A program made the translations under genes and the position numbers. Source: Candidatus Krumholzibacteriota bacterium (GTDB lineage Bacteria; Krumholzibacteriota; Krumholzibacteriia; Krumholzibacteriales; Krumholzibacteriaceae). Taken from it: DNA of 64,000 nt. Positions 29,815-38,676 of this stretch are shown here, piece after piece. The notes beneath the pieces are model-generated. The model did no database searches. It had not been told where the DNA came from and was given only the letters and a program-made list of their open reading frames with translations. The stretch spans positions 269,288 to 333,287 of the forward strand of contig JAFGCX010000020.1 of the NCBI GenBank assembly GCA_016932415.1. The letters are read 5' to 3'. Each line of letters starts with the position of its first letter. Position 1 is the first letter of the stretch.

Positions 29815-29843
29815 TTGACAGTCTCTCGTTTATATGTTACCAT
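29815..29843 (+). promoter_or_regulatory. Sigma-70-type promoter for 29983 unit
   Basis: TTGACA (29815-29820), 17 bases, then TACCAT (29838-29843). It is back to back with the minus-strand promoter and about 140 bases ahead of the first gene of the long plus-strand unit. The remaining part of the 336-base gap holds no gene. Confidence 0.6.
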
Positions 29844-29982
29844 TTTTATTAGTGTTACCTGAGATGGGGTTCGAACAGGATGTATTCGTGCTGCTTTTGG
29901 AACTCATACCCGATTGATACGGGATACGGGGTAAAACGGTCGCGCGAATAATAATAGCCGGATATACTTGGATAAGTAGAAA

Positions 29983-30969
29983 GTGAAAATTAAATTGCTG
30001 GTTGGGGTAACAGGTGCGAATGGATTTATTGGGAGTTCCATCGTAACCGGCCTTAAAAAAGCCGGTTACGAGGTTATTTGCCTGGTCAGGAACCGATCCG
30101 GAACAGATCTTCTTCCCGAAGGGTCATGCCAGGTCCGTTATACAGATTACAGCGAACCAGGTAAGATTTGCGTTGCCCTTGAAGGCGTGGATGTAGTCTG
30201 CCATTGTTGCGGCCAGTTAGGTGGATGGGGAATAAACACGGATCTGCTTTATCAAGCAAATGTTGAACTGACGCGGAAGGTTATGCAAGCATCCGTTTTC
30301 TGTGGAGTAAAGCGTGTGCTTCATTTAAGCAGTGCTGGTGTCTACGGCCCCACGGGGGGAAATGTTTTCACCGAGGAAGACCGGTTATCTCCATCCAATC
30401 ATTATGAAGAAAGCAAAGTCGCCGCCGAGGAGGTTGTGTCAGAGATTGCCGGATCGTTTATTCGAACGGTCATCATCAGGCCGGAGTTTGTCTATGGACC
30501 CAGAGATATGCACCTTCTTGGATTTTTTCGAAGAGTGGCGTCAGGTGTTTTCCCCGTGATGAATAATGGAAAATTCCGGCTCCATCCAACTTATATTCAG
30601 GATGTCGTACAGGCAACCGTGAAAATCCTGAACGATCCGGCAATCTCCGGTACATATCTCATTTGTGGACAAAGACATCTGGAATGGAAGGAATTTCTGC
30701 GAATTATCGCGGAAATAATGGATATCAAACTGAGAACTCCAGGCATTCCCCTGCTTCTGGCACGGTCTTCAAGTTTTCTTTTTGAAATTTCGGGCAAACT
30801 ATCCGGTAAAGAACCGTTGCTTACGAATTCACAGGTCAGATTCCTGTCCACAAACAGGTCTTTTTCTTCATCCAAAGCGACCAAAAGATTTGGGTACTCC
30901 CCCATTGGTTTGCGAGATGGGATATCAGAGACGGTGGCATGGTATCGGCGAGAGGGGTTGCTGGCATAA
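29983..30969 (+). CDS. NAD-dependent epimerase/dehydratase (extended SDR)
   Basis: This 328-aa protein starts with GTG. The nucleotide-binding GVTGANGFIGSSIV lies at 8-21, HLSSAGVYGP gives the active-site serine and YEESKVAAEE the YxxxK pair. The style is that of dihydroflavonol-reductase/3-beta-HSD-like extended SDRs rather than of the classical UDP-glucose 4-epimerase. It opens the plus-strand unit and its stop overlaps the next start (TAATG). The substrate is probably a nucleotide sugar of the locus, by context only. Confidence 0.88.
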   Translation: MKIKLLVGVTGANGFIGSSIVTGLKKAGYEVICLVRNRSGTDLLPEGSCQVRYTDYSEPGKICVALEGVDVVCHCCGQLGGWGINTDLLYQANVELTRKVMQASVFCGVKRVLHLSSAGVYGPTGGNVFTEEDRLSPSNHYEESKVAAEEVVSEIAGSFIRTVIIRPEFVYGPRDMHLLGFFRRVASGVFPVMNNGKFRLHPTYIQDVVQATVKILNDPAISGTYLICGQRHLEWKEFLRIIAEIMDIKLRTPGIPLLLARSSSFLFEISGKLSGKEPLLTNSQVRFLSTNRSFSSSKATKRFGYSPIGLRDGISETVAWYRREGLLA

Positions 30970-31757
30970 TGTGGCGGGGACCGATGTTTCAAGATTATCT
31001 TCAGGCGGCGCTTTTCGAGGGAGAGGGGTTTGGAAGCGCTTATGAATACCTTGTCGTAGAACGTTTTCGCCGGGCATTTTCAGGGCACATCCTTCGTCCC
31101 AGGCATATAGTTGTCGATGGATTGCCGGAAAGGTACGGAATCGCGGCTGATATTCTCTTATTGGCAGATTGGTGCGACGCCTCAGTGACAATCCTGGATT
31201 GGGATACATCCAGAATAAAAACATTCAAGGAAGTGTATGCGAAGATGTGCGATCATGGAGTCTTTTCAACTGCCCACAAAACGGTCGATGTCCACAATCT
31301 TCATTGGTCACGGTTAGATTCCATGCTGTCAGAATCGACAAACGATGTGGATTTAATTTATTCGAAAGAGGTATTTCAAACAATCCCTGCAGAAGAACGC
31401 GCTGGATACCTGGAATCCATGGTCCGGACTGAAAAACAAGTATTACTGACGGTACCGAATGGAGACAATCCAGATCACCCGACGACAAGCGGATTGCTCG
31501 GTGTTGACAGAAATGATTTGTCAAGGACCGTTAAAGCGGTCGCAGCGTCACGAAAATACAGTATGAGATGGATAGACTGCCCGCCCGCGTCATCCGGAAA
31601 TCGATCGAGATATCGGCCGTTAAAACCAGGGAGTAAAGTATCAATCGCAGAGCGCGCAATCTCTTCGGCGCTTCAACTCTGGGCAACACTGGAGGAACTC
31701 GTTCCAGATGCATTAAAACGCCGGAAGGCTCATATAATCGCGCTTACCATTTATTGA
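30969..31757 (+). CDS. Methyltransferase-like protein (uncertain)
   Basis: This is a 262-aa protein from ATG 30969; a start 30 bases upstream would overlap the epimerase. The middle part reads like a class I SAM fold: VTILDWDTSR after a beta strand, DLIYSKEVFQTIPAEE as the motif after the acidic loop, and VLLTVPNGDNPDHPTTSGL. However, the usual glycine-rich motif I is not clear (HIVVDGLPERYGIAADIL in its place). It is coupled to the epimerase by a TAATG overlap. It may modify a sugar or may be a degenerate relative. Confidence 0.55.
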   Translation: MWRGPMFQDYLQAALFEGEGFGSAYEYLVVERFRRAFSGHILRPRHIVVDGLPERYGIAADILLLADWCDASVTILDWDTSRIKTFKEVYAKMCDHGVFSTAHKTVDVHNLHWSRLDSMLSESTNDVDLIYSKEVFQTIPAEERAGYLESMVRTEKQVLLTVPNGDNPDHPTTSGLLGVDRNDLSRTVKAVAASRKYSMRWIDCPPASSGNRSRYRPLKPGSKVSIAERAISSALQLWATLEELVPDALKRRKAHIIALTIY

Positions 31758-31770
31758 AAGTCCTGATGAA

Positions 31771-33558
31771 ATGAAAATTACAGAAACTGATAAACCCTCA
31801 TGCGATCCATTAATCATCCTGGTTCATCCTCCCATCTCAAATTCCAGCATCATGTCGATGCCCCCCCTGGGAATAATATCCCTGGGAACATACCTGACTT
31901 CCATGGGAGTGCGGGTTCGAATTGTCGATTTGGCAAACTTCTGTCGCCGCGGAAAAGACTGCATCATTCAACCCGATAACATTCCCACGGAGAGACTGGT
32001 ACAGTATTATATCACCATCCAACCTCCATCAAAGATACGAAAAGAGGTTCAGCGTTTACTGGAACAAATAAATCCCGGCGAGAATGACATTGTCGGCTTC
32101 AGCATTCTTACCTTTTCTCAATATGCCACTGCTGTTGTGCTGGCCCGCGCGTTAAAACTCTTTTACCCGAAGGTTAAAATCGTATTTGGCGGCCAATTCA
32201 TGACATTAATGGGACATTTTTATTTCTATTCCGAGAAAGCCATTGATTACGTTGTAACCGGTTCAGGTGAATTATCGCTGTTGTCATTGTACAGAATGAT
32301 TCTGAGCGGCAACGATACGACCGGAAGCGAGATAACTCTCGAAGCTCTCGAATTTCCCCTGGGTTTGGATGACTTCAGGATATCATCGGCAAAACAGGAA
32401 GATCTGGCAAAAAGAACTCTCGATATACAAAAAACCCTTCTAAGGCACGCTCCATCAAACCTGCTCAAGCGTGATCTGAATTGTATCAAGGCGATACACT
32501 CCGGGGAACTACCAGTCTCCGATCTTCCGACTCCAAGTTTCGATCTCTGTGACCTTGAACAGTACAAGCAGAGAATATCGGGATCGATGGAACTTATTCT
32601 ACCCTACCAGACTCAAAGAGGTTGTTCCAATTCATGCGCATTTTGCACACACCCCCTTACACAGAAACATGAGTTAAAATCGATAAACAAAATCGCATCA
32701 GATCTGGCTGAGATCAAGGCTTTAACAGGCGCCCGGCGTTTTTTCTTTTCCGATTCTTCAATCAACTGCACAAGTGATTATTTATTGAAATTATGCTATA
32801 ATATCAAAGAGTTAGGATTACAATGGGGTGCCTTCACGCGTATCAGCGGTCTTGATGACGAGGTTATACGGGAGATGGCCCTGGCCGGTTGTTGCTTCGT
32901 TTTCCTTGGAATTGAGTCAGGCAGCAATCCGGTCCTGAGACGGATGAACAAGCGAATCAAGGCTGAGGACTCGGAACGAGTGCTGAGAACTTGTTCCAGG
33001 TATGGCATAGCAACTTTTGCTTCTTTTATTGTGGGATTTCCCGGAGAGCGGGATAGCGATTTAAAAGAGACCCTGGATTTTATAGTCAGAAACAGCCGTT
33101 ACATCCAGGAAGCAGGAGCTACCGCTTTGATGCTCGATTTGGGATCAGGATTGCACATGAATGCCGAGCGATTTTCGCTCCGTTCCCTTCGTTGCGATCC
33201 CACGGCCGTTGTGCGGAAAAGATCCATATTTTCTTACATTACATCAGAAGGTGATTCCTGGCCCAAAATACAAGACCTTATTGACGCAAGGCTGAAACAA
33301 CTTCAACGCGTTGTCTATCAATATGTCACCCGCAGAAATTACCCTGGAACCATCATGAGGTTCTTACCGTTTGCCTTATACCGCTTTCTATTGAAGTATG
33401 AATACGACAGAAAATCATTCCTTGGACAACAGATCTTTATCATCAAGAAGTTAACGACAAAAAGAGAAGAAAGATATTCCTCATTTGCGAGGATTTTCCA
33501 GCTACATGACAGGTATTTTACAAGCAAAATTTGTGAATCCGGTGAGGAGGTCAAATAA
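31771..33558 (+). CDS. Cobalamin-binding-domain radical SAM protein
   Basis: This is a 595-aa protein. The N-terminal Rossmann-like B12-binding region runs to about 190 (PPLGIISLGTYLTSMGV; IVFGGQFMTLMG). The radical SAM cluster motif is GCSNSCAFC near residue 288, followed by RFFFSDSSIN and FVFLGIESGSNPVLRRMNK. The C-terminal 120 residues are helical. Such enzymes carry out methylations or other radical steps on unreactive carbons. It is one of three of this architecture in the island. The substrate is unknown. Confidence 0.92.
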   Translation: MKITETDKPSCDPLIILVHPPISNSSIMSMPPLGIISLGTYLTSMGVRVRIVDLANFCRRGKDCIIQPDNIPTERLVQYYITIQPPSKIRKEVQRLLEQINPGENDIVGFSILTFSQYATAVVLARALKLFYPKVKIVFGGQFMTLMGHFYFYSEKAIDYVVTGSGELSLLSLYRMILSGNDTTGSEITLEALEFPLGLDDFRISSAKQEDLAKRTLDIQKTLLRHAPSNLLKRDLNCIKAIHSGELPVSDLPTPSFDLCDLEQYKQRISGSMELILPYQTQRGCSNSCAFCTHPLTQKHELKSINKIASDLAEIKALTGARRFFFSDSSINCTSDYLLKLCYNIKELGLQWGAFTRISGLDDEVIREMALAGCCFVFLGIESGSNPVLRRMNKRIKAEDSERVLRTCSRYGIATFASFIVGFPGERDSDLKETLDFIVRNSRYIQEAGATALMLDLGSGLHMNAERFSLRSLRCDPTAVVRKRSIFSYITSEGDSWPKIQDLIDARLKQLQRVVYQYVTRRNYPGTIMRFLPFALYRFLLKYEYDRKSFLGQQIFIIKKLTTKREERYSSFARIFQLHDRYFTSKICESGEEVK

Positions 33559-33563
33559 TCAGA

Positions 33564-34928
33564 TTGCAAAAGGCATACCGTCTGCATGGAGCCATGAACA
33601 GGCAATACTGGCCGCGGGAACAGCTGGACAAATTTCGTTTCCGACGATTGAAGATGATGCTGGATCACGCTTACAGCCAGTGTCATTACTATCGTACTGC
33701 TTACGATCAGGCGGGAATACACCCGGATGACATACGCTGCCTCGATGACCTAGTCCATCTTCCCATAGTCGAAAAAATCGATGTTCAGGAAATGACAGAG
33801 AGCTTTATCACTTTCCGGCTGCAAAATTACGTCAGGGAAATAGAGAAAGCTCTGGCGACAGGTGAACATCCTCAAGATATTTACCATCACGGGCTCATTT
33901 TTCGCCGGACATCCGGTTCAACAGGTAAACGGCTTATCATATTGATCGATCCGGGTTCCTGGGATGAATTGGAGGCCATCTATGCGAGAAGTCTGTTCGC
34001 TACCGGTCATGGAATCAGAGAATTACTCGCGGTAAGCACTCCCTACGCAGTCCCGGCCAAACGGTGGTTTGCCCGAGTCGGCCTTATGAGAAAAACATAT
34101 GTCCCTCTTTCCCTTCCGGTGGAGAAACAAGCACATATTCTCGCCGGTTTGCCGCTCTGTGATCTGTATTCATATCCCACAAATCTAATGGCTCTGGTTC
34201 GCATCGGATGCGGCAAATCATCGGGATTCAATTTTCGCAGGATTATTTGTACGGCGGAAATCCTGACCGAAACGGCCAGGCTTGAGATCGAGAAAGCTTT
34301 TCAATGCCCGGTGTTTGATCATTATGGGACAATGGAATTCAATCGAATGGCATGGGAATGTGAACATAAAAGTGGCTTACATGAAGATATAGACAGTGTA
34401 ATCATGGAAATAGTCCGAGATGGCCGGCCTGCAGATCCAGGTGAAAAAGGAGAAATTGTGGTCACCGGGCTCGTCAACAAAGGGATGCCCCTGATTCGTT
34501 ACCGGCTTGGTGATATTCTTGTCAAGGGTGAGACGCGGTGTCAATGTGGAAGATCTCTTCCACTGCTGCGGAAAATCGAAGGTCGATCAAATGATTATAT
34601 CGTGACGAGGGACGGGACGCTCGTCAGTCCTACGGCTTTTGATACCGCTCTTTGCAGCGTTCCGGGCGTTAAACAGTTGAAACTGGTACAGAGGGATGTG
34701 GACACTTTCGATCTGCAGTTAATCCCCGGCATTGCCTTCGATATGTCAGCATGTGAAAATAAAGCAAGGAATATCATTTCGAAAATACTGAACAATGCAT
34801 CATTTGTGATGAACATTAATGTGGTCGAAGTGATTCCACGAAGCCCGGGAGGAAAGCTTCAATCCGTGGTGTCCGACTTGTCCAGGGGAATCACGAAAGA
34901 CAAAGAGATATCTTCAAGGAATAAATAA
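33564..34928 (+). CDS. CapK/PaaK-like adenylate-forming enzyme
   Basis: This is a 454-aa protein with a TTG start at 33564 after GGTGAGGAGG; an ATG at 33594 is an alternative. The N-terminal pattern MLDHAYSQCHYYRTAYDQAG is typical of the CapK/phenylacetate-CoA ligase family. The AMP-binding loop RRTSGSTGKRLI, the segment DHYGTMEFNRMAWEC and RYRLGDI are visible, as is the C-terminal PRSPGGKLQS. CapK-type proteins are found in capsule loci with unproven chemistry. It is followed with a one-base overlap by a SPASM radical SAM gene. No acyl or peptidyl carrier protein is seen nearby. Confidence 0.9.
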   Translation: MQKAYRLHGAMNRQYWPREQLDKFRFRRLKMMLDHAYSQCHYYRTAYDQAGIHPDDIRCLDDLVHLPIVEKIDVQEMTESFITFRLQNYVREIEKALATGEHPQDIYHHGLIFRRTSGSTGKRLIILIDPGSWDELEAIYARSLFATGHGIRELLAVSTPYAVPAKRWFARVGLMRKTYVPLSLPVEKQAHILAGLPLCDLYSYPTNLMALVRIGCGKSSGFNFRRIICTAEILTETARLEIEKAFQCPVFDHYGTMEFNRMAWECEHKSGLHEDIDSVIMEIVRDGRPADPGEKGEIVVTGLVNKGMPLIRYRLGDILVKGETRCQCGRSLPLLRKIEGRSNDYIVTRDGTLVSPTAFDTALCSVPGVKQLKLVQRDVDTFDLQLIPGIAFDMSACENKARNIISKILNNASFVMNINVVEVIPRSPGGKLQSVVSDLSRGITKDKEISSRNK

Positions 34929-36004
34929 TGAACCTTAATTTCGCTGCAAATCAATTTCGCAACCATATCATGGAGTCTCTGAGCAGAGTTTTTAATATTC
35001 CCGGAACAAGACCTTCACGTTTGACGATGGTCCTGACGGATCGATGCAATCTAAACTGCACTTTCTGCAATTTATGGAAACGCGATTGGCCCCTTTTGTC
35101 GACAGATTCCTGGATACGCGTGATCGATCAGCTGCATGAATGGCTCGGACCTCTTCACCTGGTTTTTACCGGCGGTGAACCTATGACGCGAGAGGATTTA
35201 ACCGAGTTGATTCGTTTCGCGTCGGATAAAGACTGCTGTTGTGAAATTAATTCAAATGGTATTCTAATCAATGATTCCATGGCTGAAACACTGGCTGATT
35301 GCGGCCTTCGTGAGGCTAATATCTCCCTCATGACCACGGACAGGGACGTTTCAAATCTGTTGCATGGTAAAGGAGACATCCCGGAAAGAGTGATTGAAGC
35401 ATTGAAATCATTGCGGAATGCCAGGGGAGGATTGATACAGGTTCGGGTCTTATGCACAATCATGGCTGAGAATCTTGATAATTTACAAGACATCCTTGCT
35501 GTCACCGAGGAACTTGATCTGGAAGGCGTGTTATTTCAACCGGTATATCAAAATTTCGGAAACAACCGGCTGGGAAACAAGTGGTTTATGGAGAATCCAC
35601 ACTGGCCCTCTGATAATCAGAAGGTTTTTGAATGCATGGATAAATTGGCAGAACATAAGAAAGCCGGGCGCAGAATTGTAAATCCTCTTGAACAACTGTA
35701 TCTCATTAAAGACTATTTTTCAGATCCACGGAAATGCAAAAAAGCCTGCGTCGCCTCTGATTCCTCCCTTATTATCGAGTGCGACGGAAATGCCTATTTA
35801 TGCGTTTTCAAACCTGCCGGACCGCTGGGTAATGTCATGGATGCTCACCCCCGTGAAATATGGAATGGAGAGACGAGCACAAGATTGAGAAATGGGATCC
35901 GTGGCTGTAAAGCAGGCTGCGCGTTGATGAATATGAATTATTCTATCCCAATGGTTGATAAAATAAGGAAATACTTTAACATGTACGGACATTTAAACTT
36001 TTAA
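34928..36004 (+). CDS. Radical SAM/SPASM-type enzyme
   Basis: This is a 358-aa protein. The 4Fe-4S motif is Cys40-x3-Cys44-x2-Cys47 in TDRCNLNCTFCNLWKRDW, then LHLVFTGGEPMTREDL (the GGE motif). The C-terminal Cys-rich part (KKACVASDSSLIIECDGNAY and GCKAGC) with LGNVMDAHPREIWNG is the SPASM/twitch auxiliary-cluster type. Such enzymes modify peptides or small molecules by radical chemistry. It overlaps the CapK-like gene by one base and is followed by a 94-base gap containing a 22-codon ORF. Confidence 0.92.
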   Translation: MNLNFAANQFRNHIMESLSRVFNIPGTRPSRLTMVLTDRCNLNCTFCNLWKRDWPLLSTDSWIRVIDQLHEWLGPLHLVFTGGEPMTREDLTELIRFASDKDCCCEINSNGILINDSMAETLADCGLREANISLMTTDRDVSNLLHGKGDIPERVIEALKSLRNARGGLIQVRVLCTIMAENLDNLQDILAVTEELDLEGVLFQPVYQNFGNNRLGNKWFMENPHWPSDNQKVFECMDKLAEHKKAGRRIVNPLEQLYLIKDYFSDPRKCKKACVASDSSLIIECDGNAYLCVFKPAGPLGNVMDAHPREIWNGETSTRLRNGIRGCKAGCALMNMNYSIPMVDKIRKYFNMYGHLNF

Positions 36005-36033
36005 CCGTCCTGATTGATGGAGCAGAGATAAAT

Positions 36034-36102
36034 ATGTTGAGATTCAATAAACCGGGATATGTCAGATTCAAATGTGATTTTCCAGATGGAGATAATCGAT
36101 GA
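36034..36102 (+). CDS. Short ORF coupled to the next glycosyltransferase
   Basis: ATG at 36034 opens 22 codons; the peptide begins MLRFNKPGYVRFK and ends CDFPDGDNR. Its stop TGA overlaps the ATG of the glycosyltransferase gene by the usual ATGA arrangement. AGCAGAGATAA precedes the start. It may be a translational coupling leader, a decayed gene end, or a small peptide gene next to the SPASM enzyme. No homologue is known to me. Confidence 0.35.
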   Translation: MLRFNKPGYVRFKCDFPDGDNR

Positions 36103-37136
36103 GTTCATCAGGTCATTCTGTTGAATCACCTCGCATGTGCCCTGATTGCGCAAAAATATCCCTGGATGTCGTCATACCCACGCGGAATCGGGCCCGCAGG
36201 CTGGGGAACTGCCTGGAAACGCTCGCGCGCCAGAATTGCGGACCAAACATGGTTTACATAGTCAATAATGGCTCGACTGATGATACTTCAGAAGTCATCC
36301 GTTCCTTTTCAGTAAGATTGCAAATCCGGGAAGTGTTTCTTCCAACTCCCGGTGAAGGCCTGGCGAGACAGACCGGATATGGAAACGCAAAATCAGCGCT
36401 GGTCGCTTTCACTGATGATGATTGTCTCGCGGGCGAAAACTGGTGCCATATGATTCGTAGAACTCATATGGATAAACCGGAAGCGGCAATAGTACAGGGA
36501 CGATCGATTAATGACGATCCCTCCAACAAGTTCGGGATCGCAATGCAGCACCGTTTCGATATAGCTACCTGGGACAGCAGGCCGGGATATCGCAGTCGCT
36601 GGAGCATCGAGAATATTGACGGTAAATTAGACCGTTCCGTAAATGTTTCGCTTGGACCTGAAGCTGTTGACACGAAAAACATGTCTCTGCGAAGAGCCAT
36701 TGTCTCTGACATAGAACCGGTATTTGATATCTCTCTTCCCACCCTGTCCGATCAGAGCCTCGGAACTCGAGTAAAACAAAAAGACCTGGATATCGTATTC
36801 GAACCTGATATGTTCGTAAGGCACCAGTACAGGCGGGGTTGGATGATGTTGTGGCGGACCTACAGCCTTTATGGAAGATGTCTCGCCATGATTCACCATA
36901 ACCACGGATGTAAACATATCACTGTACCTGTTGATTTGAAATCATCGTTACTGTTTTTATTGGAATGGAGCCTTGGTCCTGCAAGGATCTCCATGAGAGC
37001 GGGGCCAGGCAGGTTTCTCTGGCAATGGCCATACCAGATTGCAATGGAATCCGCTTTCAAGTTCGGCATCCTTCATGAAAAGTTCTTTAACAGGACAAAA
37101 TCAGAGTCGAACAGCCAGGGAGCATCATTAGAGTGA
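36099..37136 (+). CDS. GT2 family glycosyltransferase
   Basis: This is a 345-aa protein with the GT-A start LDVVIPTRNRARRLGNCLET, the nucleotide-sugar loop YIVNNGSTDDTSEV, the metal-binding acidic motif AFTDDDCLAGENW and the acceptor-region segment NMSLRRAIV. It likely transfers a sugar in the cytoplasm to a lipid-linked acceptor. GGAGATAATCG precedes the ATG and the 22-codon ORF overlaps it. Confidence 0.9.
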   Translation: MSSSGHSVESPRMCPDCAKISLDVVIPTRNRARRLGNCLETLARQNCGPNMVYIVNNGSTDDTSEVIRSFSVRLQIREVFLPTPGEGLARQTGYGNAKSALVAFTDDDCLAGENWCHMIRRTHMDKPEAAIVQGRSINDDPSNKFGIAMQHRFDIATWDSRPGYRSRWSIENIDGKLDRSVNVSLGPEAVDTKNMSLRRAIVSDIEPVFDISLPTLSDQSLGTRVKQKDLDIVFEPDMFVRHQYRRGWMMLWRTYSLYGRCLAMIHHNHGCKHITVPVDLKSSLLFLLEWSLGPARISMRAGPGRFLWQWPYQIAMESAFKFGILHEKFFNRTKSESNSQGASLE

Positions 37137-37209
37137 TAATATAATTATTGGCTGAATAACTATAAATTTCGCCGAGCGTACCGTACTTAACTTGCAAAGA
37201 AGATCCAAC

Positions 37210-38676
37210 ATGAACATACTGCTTATCAATCCTCCATACGCGTACATAGACACAAAGAAACGTGATCAGGGACTGGGCCCCCCCCACGGCCTCGGTTACC
37301 TTGCCGCAAACCTGCAAAAATATGGACATGAAGTCGTCATCCTTGACGGAGCTCTTGCAAACTATAGCTGGAAACGGCTGGAAGCTGAAATGAAAAAACA
37401 CAATCCCGATATCGTGGGGATTTCGTTTATCACAAAGAATCGTTTCCCCGCTTTCAAGGTGATTAAAATTGCCCGGAATATGTTTCCCGATTGCATGATA
37501 GTGGCGGGAGGCCCGCACCCTTCACTAGCTGTTCAGGATACACTCGAACATATTGAAGAACTTGATGTAATCGTGATTGGTGAAGGCGAACAGACCATAG
37601 TGGAGTTGGCGCAGGTACGACAGGGTAAAAGAACTCTCAGTGACGTGAGCGGTATCGCATACCTGGAAAAAGGCGAAACCGTGATGACTGACAGAAGAGA
37701 AAGATTAAACCTAGACGATCTGCCTTTCCCCGCTCGTGAACTATATTATCACAATAATTTCATGGAAAGAATTTCCCCCAGGCAAAAGGTACCCTTGGGA
37801 TTTATAGTCAGTAGCCGTGGATGTCCGGGTAACTGTTCTTTTTGTTCTTCAGTGCGAGTCTGGGGTAAATGGAAGGCTCGCACCCCGGGAAATGTCATGA
37901 AAGAGATCGAATTATTGTATAACAGCTATGGAAAGAGAGTGATTTGGTTTGTCGACAATAATTTCACAGCTGATATGGACCGGGTTGAGGAAATTTGCGA
38001 CAGGTTGATTCATGCCCGCATGAATCTGGAATGGATCTGTTACTGCCGTACGGACGGTATAACATTTTCCCTGCTGGAAAAGATGAAGAAATCCGGCTGT
38101 CGCGAAGTGATTTTCGGGTTGGAATCGGGTTCTCAGCGGATCCTCGACGAAGTAATCGCCAAGGGCACGACGCTGGAACAGAACGAAAAAGTGCTGCAAT
38201 GGTGTGACCAATTAGAGATTCTTAAAATGATGGATTTTATAATCAGTCATCCTTCCGAAACAGTTGAGGACCTCGAAAAGACAATGCTATTGATTCGCAA
38301 ATATGGTCGCAAAAACGCCGTTGTTGCGTGGACAACCATGCACCCGTATCCAGGAACGAAGATTTATAAAATGGCGATCGAGAATGGCCTTCTTCCACCC
38401 GATTTTTCATGGGCCGATGAAAGGTTCCGGGGATACCAGACTCTGAGTGCTGTACATGGCGATGTTCCGATTTTCGTTGATAAGCTGAGCTGGTTCGATT
38501 TCTCCAAGGTACTCGTCGAACTGTCCGCTTACGAGGATTATTCCCTTTGGAGCAAGATGGGGAAAGCAATTAAGGATATACATTCTTTCAGCGATTTAAA
38601 GAAATACGGCGTTCTCGGTTTCGAGTTATTCAAACAAAAAATTTCGGGAAATCTTGATTGGGATAAGGAATATTGA
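37210..38676 (+). CDS. Cobalamin-binding-domain radical SAM protein
   Basis: This is a 488-aa protein from ATG 37210 (AAAGAAGATCCAAC before it). The B12-binding Rossmann region is at 1-150 (NILLINPPYAYIDTKKR; LGYLAANLQKYGHEVVILDG; MIVAGGPHPS). The cluster motif SRGCPGNCSFC is near residue 205 and is followed by IWFVDNNFTADMD and VIFGLESGSQRILDE. This is the second enzyme of this type in the unit. Its stop overlaps the next start (TGATG), so the two radical SAM genes are co-translated. Confidence 0.92.
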   Translation: MNILLINPPYAYIDTKKRDQGLGPPHGLGYLAANLQKYGHEVVILDGALANYSWKRLEAEMKKHNPDIVGISFITKNRFPAFKVIKIARNMFPDCMIVAGGPHPSLAVQDTLEHIEELDVIVIGEGEQTIVELAQVRQGKRTLSDVSGIAYLEKGETVMTDRRERLNLDDLPFPARELYYHNNFMERISPRQKVPLGFIVSSRGCPGNCSFCSSVRVWGKWKARTPGNVMKEIELLYNSYGKRVIWFVDNNFTADMDRVEEICDRLIHARMNLEWICYCRTDGITFSLLEKMKKSGCREVIFGLESGSQRILDEVIAKGTTLEQNEKVLQWCDQLEILKMMDFIISHPSETVEDLEKTMLLIRKYGRKNAVVAWTTMHPYPGTKIYKMAIENGLLPPDFSWADERFRGYQTLSAVHGDVPIFVDKLSWFDFSKVLVELSAYEDYSLWSKMGKAIKDIHSFSDLKKYGVLGFELFKQKISGNLDWDKEY

